DNA from: Halopseudomonas aestusnigri
GTDB lineage: Bacteria > Pseudomonadota > Gammaproteobacteria > Pseudomonadales > Pseudomonadaceae
NCBI RefSeq assembly: GCF_002197985.1
Contig: NZ_NBYK01000001.1
Location: 615,840 to 679,839, forward strand
Reading direction: 5' to 3'
DNA length: 64,000 nt
Within the stretch, counting starts at the first letter, position 1, and each line of letters starts with the position of its first letter. Below are positions 24,112 through 32,524 of the stretch, piece by piece. The notes below the pieces were generated by a model. The model was not told the origin of the DNA and ran no database searches. It saw nothing but the letters and a program-made list of their open reading frames with translations. The position numbers and the translations under genes are program-made.

Positions 24112-24149
24112 TGTCCCTAGCGGCCAAAAAACTCGTCCGAATCGGCCAA
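24112..24149 (+). promoter_or_regulatory. tandem direct repeats, likely AraC-type operator of DUF1302 copy 2
   Basis: TGTCCCTAGCGGCCAA (24112-24127) and CGTCCGAATCGGCCAA (24134-24149) are 22 bases apart. The consensus shared with the boxes at 19405 is TGTCC-n3-n-CGG-n-CAA. The two boxes match each other at 13 of 16 positions, better than in copy 1. ctcgtgacagact follows 14 bases downstream. Confidence 0.65.
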
Positions 24150-24240
24150 ATCGCGTTCCGATCTCGTGACAGACTTGGTTCCGGTGCTAGACGGCTCGCG
24201 TCGTCTTGAACCCATGATTCAAATCTAACGGAGCAGCACA

Positions 24241-25968
24241 ATGACAAAAAAAATGCATGCTTGGTCGCTTGCCGCATTGCCGCTGGCAATCGGTCTGGCC
24301 AGTTTCTCTGGATCGGCTGGGGCAGTTAACTTCAATATCGGTGACGTGGAAGCGCAGCTGGATTCGCAGGTGTCGGTGGGTATGAGTGTGTCTACTCAGA
24401 ACGCTGATAAGCGCTTTATCCATACCGGTTCGGGTGGCGAGGCAGCTGCAAGGACATCTGATGATGGTCGCTTGAATTACAGCTCCGGGGACGTTTTCTC
24501 CAAAATTTTCCGCGGTGTACACGACCTCGAGCTTCGCTACGGCGATTCTGGTGCATTTATTCGCGGTAAGTACTGGTACGATTTTGCGACCAAAGACGGC
24601 CACCAGAACTACTACGATATTGACGACTCTGGCCGTCCGCCGCTGGTCAAGGGTGCAGGCGTTGCGTTGCTGGATGCCTTCGTCTACCACAACTATTTTA
24701 TCGGTAATAATCCCGGCAACATCCGTTTGGGTCGTCAGGTAGTGAGCTGGGGTGAGTCTACCTTTATCGGTAACTCCATCAACTCCATCAACCCGATTGA
24801 CGTGGCTGCTTTCCGTCGCCCGGGCGCTGAAATCAAGGAAGGTCTGCTGCCGGTCGAGATGCTGTATATCTCTCAGGGCCTCACTGATAATCTCAGCATG
24901 GAGGCATTTTATCAGCTCAAGTGGCATCCCTCTGCGATTGATAACTGCGGTACCTTCTTTGGTTCAGATACTCTTGCGACGGGTTGCGTAGACCGCCTGG
25001 TGGTCGGCGGTGCCGACGCTCCTCAAGGTGATCCCAGCCTTGATGGCCGAGTGATATACCGAGATCGTAAGGACGAAGAAGCTAAAGATGAGGGCCAGTT
25101 CGGTGTTGCATTCCGCTGGTTTGTGCCAGAGTTGAATGACTCCGAGTTTGGCTTCTACGCTATGAACTACCATAGTCGTACGCCTATCTACAGCAACAAA
25201 ATTGGTGCTGGAGCTGGTTTGGGTGGCCTGACTGGCGGTGCCGGCTACTTCTTTGAGTATCCTGAAGACATTCGCCTCTACGGTCTGAGCTTCCAGACAA
25301 GCGTTGCGGGTACATCACTGGGTGGTGAAATCAGCTACCGTCCCAATATGCCAATGCAGATCACCACCGGTAACATGAGCGTATCTGCTCTCCAGGGGAA
25401 TCCTGCGGTTGTCGGTCGTGACAGCTTCGAAGGGAATGTCAACCCCGGCTACGATCGCAAGGGTTTCTATCAAGCACAAGTGACAGCGATCAAATTCATT
25501 GAACGCGTGCTGGGTGCCAGTCGTCTTGCTCTGGTTGGTGAGGTCGGATTCAACCATATCGAAGGCATTGATCACGAAAATGGCGGCACCTTCTACGGTC
25601 GTGATTCTCTTTTTGGCATGAGCCCTCAGGCTAATGGTACCTGCCCTGTTACCAGCGCAACAAACAATTGGTGTGAAACTGACGGTTTTTACACTAGTAA
25701 CTCTTGGGGCTATCGCCTTCGCGCCTCTCTGGACTACTCCAACGTGTTTGCTGGTATCAACCTGAGTCCGAGTCTGTCCTGGTCGCATGACGTAGAGGGT
25801 TATGGTCCGAACTTTAGTGAAGACGGCAAGGCTGTCAGCGTCGGTTTGACCGCAGATTATGCGAACAAGTACAGCGCTAACATTAGCTACACCGACTTCT
25901 TCGACGGTAAGTACAACACTAACGTTGACCGTGACTTCGCGGCCGTCAGCTTCAGCGTAAGCTTCTGA
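24241..25968 (+). CDS. DUF1302 family outer-membrane protein (copy 2)
   Basis: A 575-residue paralogue of the protein at 19533. The start MTKKMHAWSLAALPLAIGLA, signal peptide, NNPGNIRLGRQVVSWGES core and terminal FAAVSFSVSF are shared almost unchanged. Differences concentrate in predicted surface loops (around residues 255-275, 310-325 and 385-410), where copy 1 has longer inserts. That pattern suggests the same channel fold with altered outside specificity. The DUF1329 partner follows 30 bases later with an aaggag ribosome site. Confidence 0.9.
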   Translation: MTKKMHAWSLAALPLAIGLASFSGSAGAVNFNIGDVEAQLDSQVSVGMSVSTQNADKRFIHTGSGGEAAARTSDDGRLNYSSGDVFSKIFRGVHDLELRYGDSGAFIRGKYWYDFATKDGHQNYYDIDDSGRPPLVKGAGVALLDAFVYHNYFIGNNPGNIRLGRQVVSWGESTFIGNSINSINPIDVAAFRRPGAEIKEGLLPVEMLYISQGLTDNLSMEAFYQLKWHPSAIDNCGTFFGSDTLATGCVDRLVVGGADAPQGDPSLDGRVIYRDRKDEEAKDEGQFGVAFRWFVPELNDSEFGFYAMNYHSRTPIYSNKIGAGAGLGGLTGGAGYFFEYPEDIRLYGLSFQTSVAGTSLGGEISYRPNMPMQITTGNMSVSALQGNPAVVGRDSFEGNVNPGYDRKGFYQAQVTAIKFIERVLGASRLALVGEVGFNHIEGIDHENGGTFYGRDSLFGMSPQANGTCPVTSATNNWCETDGFYTSNSWGYRLRASLDYSNVFAGINLSPSLSWSHDVEGYGPNFSEDGKAVSVGLTADYANKYSANISYTDFFDGKYNTNVDRDFAAVSFSVSF

Positions 25969-25997
25969 TCAGACAGGCCATAAGGAGAAATAACAAT

Positions 25998-27368
25998 ATG
26001 CGTATGCAACAAACTCTGATGGGTGTCGGCGGTCTGGCCCTGAGCCTGATGGCATCCTCTGTAATGGCGCAAACCTTGACCCAGGCTGAAATCGATCAGC
26101 TGGGTACTTCCCTGACACCGATCGGTGCAGAGAAGGCCGGCAATGCTGCGGGCACCATTCCGGAATGGACCGGTGGTCTGCCGCGTGATGCCGGTAAGGA
26201 ACTGGAAGATCACTTCTACGAGAACCCCTTCGCTGGTGAGCAGCCGGAGTTCGTGATCACCGCTCAGAACTACCAGCAGTACAAGGACAATCTGACCCCG
26301 GGTCAGGTCGCCATGTTCGAGCGTTATCCTGAAACCTTCCGTATGCCGGTCTACCAGAGCAAGCGTACTGTCGGCTATCCGCAGTCTGTCTACGATCAGG
26401 TCAAGGCAACTGCCGGTCAGGCCAAGCTGGTCAACGGCGGTGACGGCATCTCCAACTTCAGCCACGGAACCTTTGCGTTCCCGATTCCGAAGTCCGGTGC
26501 CGAGGTTGTCTGGAACCACAACACCCGCTATCGCGTAAACGCTCATCGCTGGTACATGCAGGCCATGCCGCAAACCAACGGATCCTTCACGCTGATCAAG
26601 CTGGAAGAGGAAGTGGGTTACCCGCAGCTGATGCCTGACGTCGACGAGTCGACCATGCCGAACACCCTGTTGTTCTTCAAGCAGCGTGTGAATGCTCCGG
26701 CCCGTCTGGCAGGTAACGTACTGCTGGTTCACGATAGCCTGGATCAGTTGAAAGAGCCGCGTATGGCGTGGGTATACAACGCCGGTCAGCGCCGTGTACG
26801 TCGTGCTCCGCAGGTTGCCTACGACGGCCCGGGTACCGCGTCTGACGGTATGCGTACTTCTGACAACTTCGCCATGTATAACGGTGCACCTGACCGTTAT
26901 GACTGGACCCTGGTTGGCAAGAAGGAAATCTACATTCCGTACAACAGCGGCAAGCTGACCGAGCGTGGCACCCAGTACGCCGACGTTCTGCAAGCTGGTC
27001 ACGTCAACCCGGAATTCACCCGTTTCGAGCTGCACCGCGTATGGGAAGTTCAGGGCAACGTCAAGGCAGGTCAGCGTCACATTTACGCTCAGCGTAATTT
27101 CTTTGTTGACGAAGACTCCTGGATGATCACCCTGGCCGATCACTACGATGGTCGCGGTACTCTGTGGCGTGTAGGTGAAGGTCACCTGTCCTTCAACTAC
27201 GACTACCAGATCCCGGGTTACTCGCTGGAAACGCTGTATGACCTGCTGGCAGGTCGTTACATCGCACTGGGTATGTACACGGAAGAGGTCTCCGCTCCAG
27301 ACCTGACCTATGTACCGACCTACAATCAGTTCACACCGGCTGCCCTGCGTGCTTCGGGTATCCGTTAA
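25998..27368 (+). CDS. DUF1329 family exported protein (copy 2)
   Basis: A 456-residue paralogue of the protein at 21366, the same length with no gap needed. It has an identical signal peptide start, and long stretches of the central region (KQRVNAPARLAGNVLLVHDS and following) are unchanged. Differences are scattered near the N-terminal third and the last 20 residues. It ends the second module and is followed by a TTCG-loop terminator. Confidence 0.9.
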   Translation: MRMQQTLMGVGGLALSLMASSVMAQTLTQAEIDQLGTSLTPIGAEKAGNAAGTIPEWTGGLPRDAGKELEDHFYENPFAGEQPEFVITAQNYQQYKDNLTPGQVAMFERYPETFRMPVYQSKRTVGYPQSVYDQVKATAGQAKLVNGGDGISNFSHGTFAFPIPKSGAEVVWNHNTRYRVNAHRWYMQAMPQTNGSFTLIKLEEEVGYPQLMPDVDESTMPNTLLFFKQRVNAPARLAGNVLLVHDSLDQLKEPRMAWVYNAGQRRVRRAPQVAYDGPGTASDGMRTSDNFAMYNGAPDRYDWTLVGKKEIYIPYNSGKLTERGTQYADVLQAGHVNPEFTRFELHRVWEVQGNVKAGQRHIYAQRNFFVDEDSWMITLADHYDGRGTLWRVGEGHLSFNYDYQIPGYSLETLYDLLAGRYIALGMYTEEVSAPDLTYVPTYNQFTPAALRASGIR

Positions 27369-27400
27369 GTTCTGATGCTGCTGTAAACGTTTGGGTTTGA

Positions 27401-27429
27401 GGGGATATCTTCGGATATCCCCTTTTTTT
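27401..27429 (+). terminator. Rho-independent terminator after DUF1329 copy 2
   Basis: ggggatatc-ttcg-gatatcccc is a perfect 9-bp stem with the stable TTCG tetraloop, followed by seven T residues. It lies 32 bases after the stop codon. Confidence 0.92.
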
Positions 27430-27507
27430 GTCTCCGGTTCGCTCCCGACAGGGAGCTTCGTCCTTCACTCTGCTAAACTTCGGCTTTGTTAATTCCCGAA
27501 CTTCAGA

Positions 27508-28839
27508 GTGACTTCATTGTTCAGCCAATTTGATCTGCACGAGCGTCTGCTCAAGGCGCTTGCCGAGCTTTCCTTTCAGCAACCTACCGAGGTTCAGGCT
27601 GCAGCTATTCCGCCTGCCATTGAAGGCAAGGACCTTTATGTCATCGCCCAGACCGGCAGCGGCAAGACGGCCGCGTTCGTGCTGCCCATGCTGCAACGCC
27701 TGCTGGCAGACGAAAGCAAGCCGCTCGCGCCCCGCGCTCTGATCCTGGTGCCCACGCGCGAACTGGCCCGTCAGGTCTCGAAGGATTTTGCTGCGCTGGC
27801 CAGGTTCACCTTTATCAAGGCTGAGCAGGTTACCGGCGGCGAAGATTTCCGCGTCCAGGCGGCGCGTCTGCGCAAGAATCCGGACATTGTGGTGGCCACT
27901 CCGGGACGCGCGCTCGAGCAACTGACAGCGGGCAATCTAGATCTGGGCAGTGTGCAGACTCTGGTGCTGGATGAAGCGGACCGCATGCTGGATATGGGCT
28001 TTGCCGAGGATGTGGGCAAGTTGGCTGACGCCTGCCCGGGCGAGCGCCAGACCATGCTGTTTTCCGCCACCAAGGGTAATCGCGGTCTGCAGCGCATGAT
28101 CGACTCGGTTCTTTCCGAGCCGCAGATTCTTGAGCTGAACTCCGTACGCGACGACACGCCGAGTATCACTCAGCAAGTTATTCCTGCGGACGACAACGCC
28201 CACAAGGAAGCCATGCTCAAGTGGCTGTTGCAGAATCAGGGCGACGGCAAGACCATCGTCTTCACCAATACCCGGGTCATGGCGGATCGCCTGAACGGAG
28301 TGCTGCGGGCACTGGACCTGCGCGTCTACGTGCTGCATGGCGAAAAGGATCAGAAAGATCGCTATCTGGCGGTGGAGCGCTTCAAGCAAAGCGCCAACGG
28401 TATTCTGGTGGCGACTGACGTTGCTGCCCGTGGTCTGGATATCGTTGAGCTGGATCGGGTCATCAACTTTGACATGCCGCGCAGTGGCGACGACTACCTG
28501 CACCGGGTTGGCCGCACCGGCCGTGCGGGTGCCGAAGGTCTGGCTATTTCGCTGGTCAGCCCGCACGAGTGGAACCTGATGTCGAGCATCGAGCGCTACC
28601 TGCGCCGCCAGTTCGAGCGTCGTCTGCTGGCTGAAGTGCCCGGCAGTTTCAAGGGGCCTAAAAAGGTCAAGTCTTCGGGCAAGCCGGTTGGCAGCAAGAA
28701 AAAGAAAGACGGTAAAAAGGATGGCAAGAAGGCGGCGCCAAAGTCGAAGAAGCCGAGGGCGGGCAAGCGTCCATCACGTCCGCCGACAGGGCAGGTAGTG
28801 ACGTCGTCTGACGGTCTGGCACCGCCTAAACGTCGATGA
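27508..28839 (+). CDS. DEAD-box ATP-dependent RNA helicase
   Basis: A 443-residue helicase. Motifs in order are the Q motif (FQQPTEVQ), AQTGSGKT, PTRELA, TPGR, VLDEADRM (DEAD), FSATKG, then ARGLD and HRVGRTGRAG in the second RecA domain. The last 75 residues are a Lys/Arg-rich tail (SKKKKDGKKDGKK) likely to bind RNA non-specifically. It starts with GTG at 27508. SrmB/RhlE-like roles in ribosome assembly or RNA decay are probable. It sits just upstream of the DAHP synthase leader, but the attenuator region separates the two. Confidence 0.93.
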   Translation: MTSLFSQFDLHERLLKALAELSFQQPTEVQAAAIPPAIEGKDLYVIAQTGSGKTAAFVLPMLQRLLADESKPLAPRALILVPTRELARQVSKDFAALARFTFIKAEQVTGGEDFRVQAARLRKNPDIVVATPGRALEQLTAGNLDLGSVQTLVLDEADRMLDMGFAEDVGKLADACPGERQTMLFSATKGNRGLQRMIDSVLSEPQILELNSVRDDTPSITQQVIPADDNAHKEAMLKWLLQNQGDGKTIVFTNTRVMADRLNGVLRALDLRVYVLHGEKDQKDRYLAVERFKQSANGILVATDVAARGLDIVELDRVINFDMPRSGDDYLHRVGRTGRAGAEGLAISLVSPHEWNLMSSIERYLRRQFERRLLAEVPGSFKGPKKVKSSGKPVGSKKKKDGKKDGKKAAPKSKKPRAGKRPSRPPTGQVVTSSDGLAPPKRR

Positions 28840-28914
28840 TTGAAGGCAGAAGGGGGTTGCGCCCTGCGCAACTCATCCGTTAGAGTCAGGTTATTGTTTA
28901 AAGGTAATCAAGCC

Positions 28915-29031
28915 ATGACACACCGTTCCGCCCAGATTGTTGTCGCCAGCGCCCTGCGCGCTGTCGCTGCTGCGCGCGTGGCGGTTGGTTACTTTTATTT
29001 TGGGTATTGGTTTAGCCAAAGGCGCGCCTGA
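28915..29031 (+). CDS. aromatic leader peptide (38 aa) of the DAHP synthase attenuator
   Basis: The 38-codon ORF starts at ATG 28915 with aagg ten bases upstream and ends at TGA 29031. Residues 25-33 are GYFYFGYWF: three Tyr, three Phe and one Trp codon in nine positions. This is the hallmark of leader peptides that let ribosome stalling report charged tRNA levels. A pause hairpin begins within its last codons, and antiterminator and terminator elements follow. Control by Tyr/Phe supply of the downstream DAHP synthase is the expected role. Confidence 0.88.
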   Translation: MTHRSAQIVVASALRAVAAARVAVGYFYFGYWFSQRRA

Positions 29032-29046
29032 TACCCCACAGGCGCC
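29021..29046 (+). promoter_or_regulatory. attenuator pause hairpin (1:2 stem)
   Basis: ggcgcgcctg pairs with caggcgcc across an accc loop, with a small CG bulge. It covers the end of the leader ORF, so a ribosome stalled at the aromatic codons would leave it free while a ribosome reaching the stop would melt it. Confidence 0.6.
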
Positions 29047-29055
29047 CTGAATTGA

Positions 29056-29098
29056 CGGGTCGCCACCAGAGAATCAAGAAACCCCGGTCGGCTACCCG
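29056..29098 (+). promoter_or_regulatory. predicted antiterminator of the aromatic attenuator
   Basis: cgggtcgccacc (29056-29067) can pair with ggtcggctacccg (29086-29098), giving about 11 pairs with a mismatch and a bulge. This pairing consumes the left arm of the terminator, so the two structures exclude each other, which is the logic of attenuation. Confidence 0.6.
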
Positions 29099-29112
29099 AC
29101 CGGGGTTTTTTA
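29080..29112 (+). terminator. attenuator terminator upstream of DAHP synthase
   Basis: aaccccggtcgg-ctac-ccgaccggggtt is a perfect 12-bp stem followed by T6. It lies 49 bases after the leader stop and 170 bases before the DAHP synthase start. Confidence 0.92.
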
Positions 29113-29140
29113 TTTGGCTTTGCAGATTTGAGGAATGACC

Positions 29141-29242
29141 ATGTACGCACAACGCTCTTACAACCCGCGCTTTTACTGCAGCTGGCGATTTTGCTTCGGC
29201 ACCCTGACCTCACGACATTCACTCGATCGAACACCAAGATAG
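29141..29242 (+). CDS. second aromatic-rich micro-ORF (33 aa) upstream of DAHP synthase
   Basis: The ATG at 29141 has gagga six bases upstream. The peptide begins MYAQRSYNPRFYCSWRFCF: within the first 19 residues there are three Tyr, three Phe, one Trp and two Cys. It ends at TAG 29242, 40 bases before the synthase start. It lies downstream of the transcription terminator, so it cannot drive that attenuator. A small hairpin (ggcgg-caaga-ccgcc) lies between its stop and the synthase ribosome site. It could be a translational leader. Function is inferred from composition and position. Confidence 0.6.
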   Translation: MYAQRSYNPRFYCSWRFCFGTLTSRHSLDRTPR

Positions 29243-29282
29243 CGTCGCGGCGGCAAGACCGCCCCGGCTAAGGAAGCAAAAG

Positions 29283-30347
29283 ATGACTGCCACTGTAACC
29301 GCACTTGCCAGCGCTGCTCCGACCACCAAGAGTGCCGCCCGCCGCACTCAGACCCTGCCGACACCGGCTCAGCTGCGCGAACGCCTGCCACTGAGCGACG
29401 CTCAGGCCGAGGCCATTGATGCTCAGCGCCAGGCTGTTCGTGACATCCTTGATGGCAAGGATGACCGTCTGCTGGTGATTACCGGCCCGTGTTCCCTGCA
29501 TGACCCCGACGCCGCGCTTGAATACGCCGAGCGACTGGCCCAGTTGCAGCGTCGTGTTGCTGATCGCCTGCTGCTGGTCATGCGTGCCTACGTCGAAAAA
29601 CCGCGTACCACGGTTGGCTGGAAGGGCATGCTCTACGATCCGCAGCTCGACGGCAGCGGTGACATGGCGGCCGGTCTGGCGCTTTCCAGACGCACCATGC
29701 TGGCAATCAGTGAGCTGGGTCTGCCGATTGCAACCGAGCTGCTGCAACCGCTGGCCGCCAGCTACCTTGATGACCTGCTCAGCTGGGGTTGCGTTGGTGC
29801 GCGTACCAGCGAGTCGCAGATTCACCGGGAGATGGTCAGCGGGTTACACCTGCCGGTTGGCTTCAAGAACGGGACCGACGGCAGTGTGGCGGTTGCCTGT
29901 GATGCCATGCGATCCGCCCGGCATCCGCATCAGCATTTCGGCATGGACATGCATGGCCGGCCGGCGCTGGTTGAAACGACCGGCAATGCGGATACGCATA
30001 TTGTGCTGCGTGGCGGTCATGGCGGCCCGAATTACCAGGCCGAAGCCGTAGCGAGGGTGCGAGCAGAGCTCGAGCGCCTGGGCATGCCGGCCTCGCTGGT
30101 GGTCGATTGCAGTCACGCCAACAGCGGCAAGGACCCGCTGCGTCAGCCAGAGGTACTGGCTGATGTGGTTGCCCAGCGCGCTGCGGGCGACCTCAGCCTG
30201 CGTGGCGTGATGCTGGAAAGCCATCTGTTTGACGGTTGTCAGGCACTGTCCGGTGAGCTGCGTTACGGCGTATCCATCACCGATGGTTGTCTGGGTTGGG
30301 AGGCTACCGAGCAGGCTTTGCTTGCTGCTGCCGATCGACTTCGCTGA
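29283..30347 (+). CDS. class I 3-deoxy-7-phosphoheptulonate (DAHP) synthase, AroF/G/H type
   Basis: A 354-residue enzyme for the first step of the shikimate pathway, joining phosphoenolpyruvate and erythrose 4-phosphate. Conserved segments are VITGPCSLHDPDAALEYA, MRAYVEKPRTTVGWKG, ARTSESQIHRE, GFKNGTDG, GGHGGPNY, DCSHANSGKD and SITDGCLGWE (metal-binding Cys, His, Glu, Asp included). Length matches the type I-alpha isozymes. Which amino acid feeds back on the enzyme cannot be decided from the sequence. The leader codon bias toward Tyr and Phe hints at a Tyr- or Phe-responsive isozyme. The ribosome site is aaggaag. Confidence 0.95.
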   Translation: MTATVTALASAAPTTKSAARRTQTLPTPAQLRERLPLSDAQAEAIDAQRQAVRDILDGKDDRLLVITGPCSLHDPDAALEYAERLAQLQRRVADRLLLVMRAYVEKPRTTVGWKGMLYDPQLDGSGDMAAGLALSRRTMLAISELGLPIATELLQPLAASYLDDLLSWGCVGARTSESQIHREMVSGLHLPVGFKNGTDGSVAVACDAMRSARHPHQHFGMDMHGRPALVETTGNADTHIVLRGGHGGPNYQAEAVARVRAELERLGMPASLVVDCSHANSGKDPLRQPEVLADVVAQRAAGDLSLRGVMLESHLFDGCQALSGELRYGVSITDGCLGWEATEQALLAAADRLR

Positions 30348-30431
30348 GCCGGCCGCCAGCTGACGCAGGTTAAACCGGGGGCGGCCGAGCAAGCGTCACC
30401 AGGAACCGACGGTGGCGTTTGCCCAGGTGCC

Positions 30432-31616
30432 TCATGCCATTTGTGGCTCGCTGTGTGCGGAACACAGCAAGAATCCACCCAGCGAGCACAGCGCGGCTGC
30501 GCTCAGCAGCAGGCCCAGCGTCAGTGACGGTGGCTGGGCAACGGCACTGACCAGGCCGGTGCCGATGGCGGCGACGGTCATTTGCAGAAAGCCCAATAAC
30601 GATGATGCCAGCCCCGCCTGCTCGGCGAAGGGTTGCAGGGTTACTGCGGTGCCCAGCGGGTTGATCACGCCCATACCGGCCAGAAACAGACAGATTGCCA
30701 GACTGAATTGCAGCAGATCCTGGCTTTCATGCAGCAGTACCTGCGACACACCACCTGACAGCGCAAGCAGACTGCCAATAATCACCACTGGAATGGCGCC
30801 CCATCGCTGGGCCAGTCGCGGAGCCAGTATTCCCGCGCTGAAAACCACCAATACCGTCGCGGCAAAGAACAAACCGAGCTGCAGGCTGCTGTAGCCCATC
30901 CCGCGTATCATGATCGTTGGTGCAGATGCAAAGAACGCATAAAGCCCGCCGATTACCAGACTGACCGACAGCGCCGGCAGAGCGAATCGGCGGTCGCCAA
31001 GCAACTGCATATAGGCCTTTGCTGTACCGGCTACAGTCATCTTCAAGCGTGCTGAAGGCGCACGGGTTTCATCCAGCAACAGGCTGTAGCTCAGGATCAG
31101 CGCCGAACCCGCTGCGGCGACCAGTACAAAGCTGGTGCGCCAGCCAAACTGACTGTCTATCAAGCTACCTATCAAGGGCGAGAAGCCCGGTGCGGCGGCC
31201 ATGGCAACCATGATGAAAGCCAAGGCCTTTGCCAGCAGCGGGCCGTCATACAGGTCGCGTGCCACCGCTCGCGCCAGTACCGATGCAGCGCACACACCGG
31301 CTGCCTGAATCACCCTGGCGGCCACCATGGTGCTCAGGTCGGTTGCGCCAGCGCCGAGCAGGCTGCCAAGCACAAACAGCGTCAGACCACCGAGAATCAG
31401 CGGCCGACGACCGTAGCGGTCGGAAAGCGGCCCTACCAGCAGTTGTCCGACAGCAAACACCAGAAAGAAGCTGCTCAACGTCAGCGCCATGTCGGCCGGG
31501 GCGGCATTCAGCGATGCGGCCATCGCCGGGAAGGAGGGCAGAATGATGGTGGTCGACAGTGTGCCGACAGCCGCCAGCCCGGATAGCAGTACCAGCGTGC
31601 GGGTCGAGGTGCTCAT
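30432..31616 (-). CDS. Bcr/CflA-type MFS drug efflux transporter
   Basis: A 394-residue, 12-helix major facilitator. Motif A appears as GPLSDRYGRRP. The motif C-like helix 5 region (GFSPLIGSLIDSQFGWR) is typical of 14.1.2 Bcr/CflA drug:proton antiporters. ATG 31616 overlaps the upstream hydrolase stop as ATGA. Export of a small toxic compound is expected. The hydrolase partner may act on the same compound. Confidence 0.9.
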   Translation of the reverse strand: MSTSTRTLVLLSGLAAVGTLSTTIILPSFPAMAASLNAAPADMALTLSSFFLVFAVGQLLVGPLSDRYGRRPLILGGLTLFVLGSLLGAGATDLSTMVAARVIQAAGVCAASVLARAVARDLYDGPLLAKALAFIMVAMAAAPGFSPLIGSLIDSQFGWRTSFVLVAAAGSALILSYSLLLDETRAPSARLKMTVAGTAKAYMQLLGDRRFALPALSVSLVIGGLYAFFASAPTIMIRGMGYSSLQLGLFFAATVLVVFSAGILAPRLAQRWGAIPVVIIGSLLALSGGVSQVLLHESQDLLQFSLAICLFLAGMGVINPLGTAVTLQPFAEQAGLASSLLGFLQMTVAAIGTGLVSAVAQPPSLTLGLLLSAAALCSLGGFLLCSAHSEPQMA

Positions 31617-32431
31617 GCCTGGTCTCCGGCTTTGTGGGTGCCGCTCAGCAGAGCGCAGCTGCGTGAAATCACCTGCGGGTCGGTCAGGATTCTGCGGTGC
31701 CCCAGACCTTCCAGCTCGACCAGTTCGGAGTCGGCCCAATGGCGGTGCAGGTCAGCCGATGCGGCGAATGGCACCACACGGTCGGTCGGGTCGTGCATGA
31801 TCAGCGCCGGGTGCCGCAGCCCGTGCTTGAGCGCCGGCAGGTCCATCTCCGCCGGCGGTATGCCGATATGCTGCTCCACCCACGTGCTGAATTCGCGCTG
31901 CTCTTCGGCTGTAAGTCCATGCCCCAACGCCTGCAATTGCAGCATGGGGCTGAGCGAGGAAGGGCCACATAGGTGTACGCTGGCGTTGACCCTCAGCCCG
32001 TGGTCAAACGCCCAAAGGCTGGCTGCCGACCCCAGCGAGTGAGCAATCACGCCGTGGATTGGGCCAAGGTGTTCTGCCAGTGCGGCCAGAGCGCGTCCGG
32101 CGTGCACCGGGCTGCTGAGACTTCCACCAGAATCACCATGCGCTGGCAGGTCGAAGAGGGTGACTGCGAAGCCAGCGCGCAGCAGCGGCTCGACAAAGGC
32201 CGCCAGGTGTGAGCCGCGGCTGTCCCAGCCGTGTACCAGCAGCACGCGCGGGCCGAGACCCATGTTCCAGACGGAGATGTCGCCATCAGCGTAGGGGAAG
32301 GTGCTGTGCTGAGCCTGGGAGAGAAGCGCGCGCTCCAGGCTGCTTGCCTGTATGCGCTGCGGCACGCTGAATGCGCGACAGGCACTATCGATCGCAGAGG
32401 ATGGTGCGGTGCTGGCATGAGAGCTGTTCAT
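31613..32431 (-). CDS. alpha/beta hydrolase
   Basis: A 272-residue alpha/beta-fold enzyme. Oxyanion-hole HGWDSRGS is near residue 67, the nucleophile elbow is AHSLGSA, an acid is in MHDPTDRVVP, and His lies in GLGHRRIL. This is a complete Ser-Asp-His set. No signal peptide is present. It is translationally coupled to the MFS gene. A palindromic AT-rich operator-like sequence lies 23 bases upstream. The substrate is unknown. Confidence 0.88.
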   Translation of the reverse strand: MNSSHASTAPSSAIDSACRAFSVPQRIQASSLERALLSQAQHSTFPYADGDISVWNMGLGPRVLLVHGWDSRGSHLAAFVEPLLRAGFAVTLFDLPAHGDSGGSLSSPVHAGRALAALAEHLGPIHGVIAHSLGSAASLWAFDHGLRVNASVHLCGPSSLSPMLQLQALGHGLTAEEQREFSTWVEQHIGIPPAEMDLPALKHGLRHPALIMHDPTDRVVPFAASADLHRHWADSELVELEGLGHRRILTDPQVISRSCALLSGTHKAGDQA

Positions 32432-32453
32432 GGCGGGACTCCTTTTTAAATTA

Positions 32454-32478
32454 CGACTTTAATCTAAATTAAATGTCG
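32454..32478. promoter_or_regulatory. AT-rich palindrome upstream of hydrolase-MFS operon
   Basis: cgactttaat and attaaatgtcg are inverted around a four-base centre (one extra base in the right arm). Its place just upstream of the hydrolase start is suited to a repressor operator. The cognate regulator is not evident; the LysR gene immediately upstream is the nearest candidate. Confidence 0.45.
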
Positions 32479-32524
32479 GCCATCATCTTAAAGGAGTCAA
32501 GCTTTTTCGCCGTCTCGGAAATGG

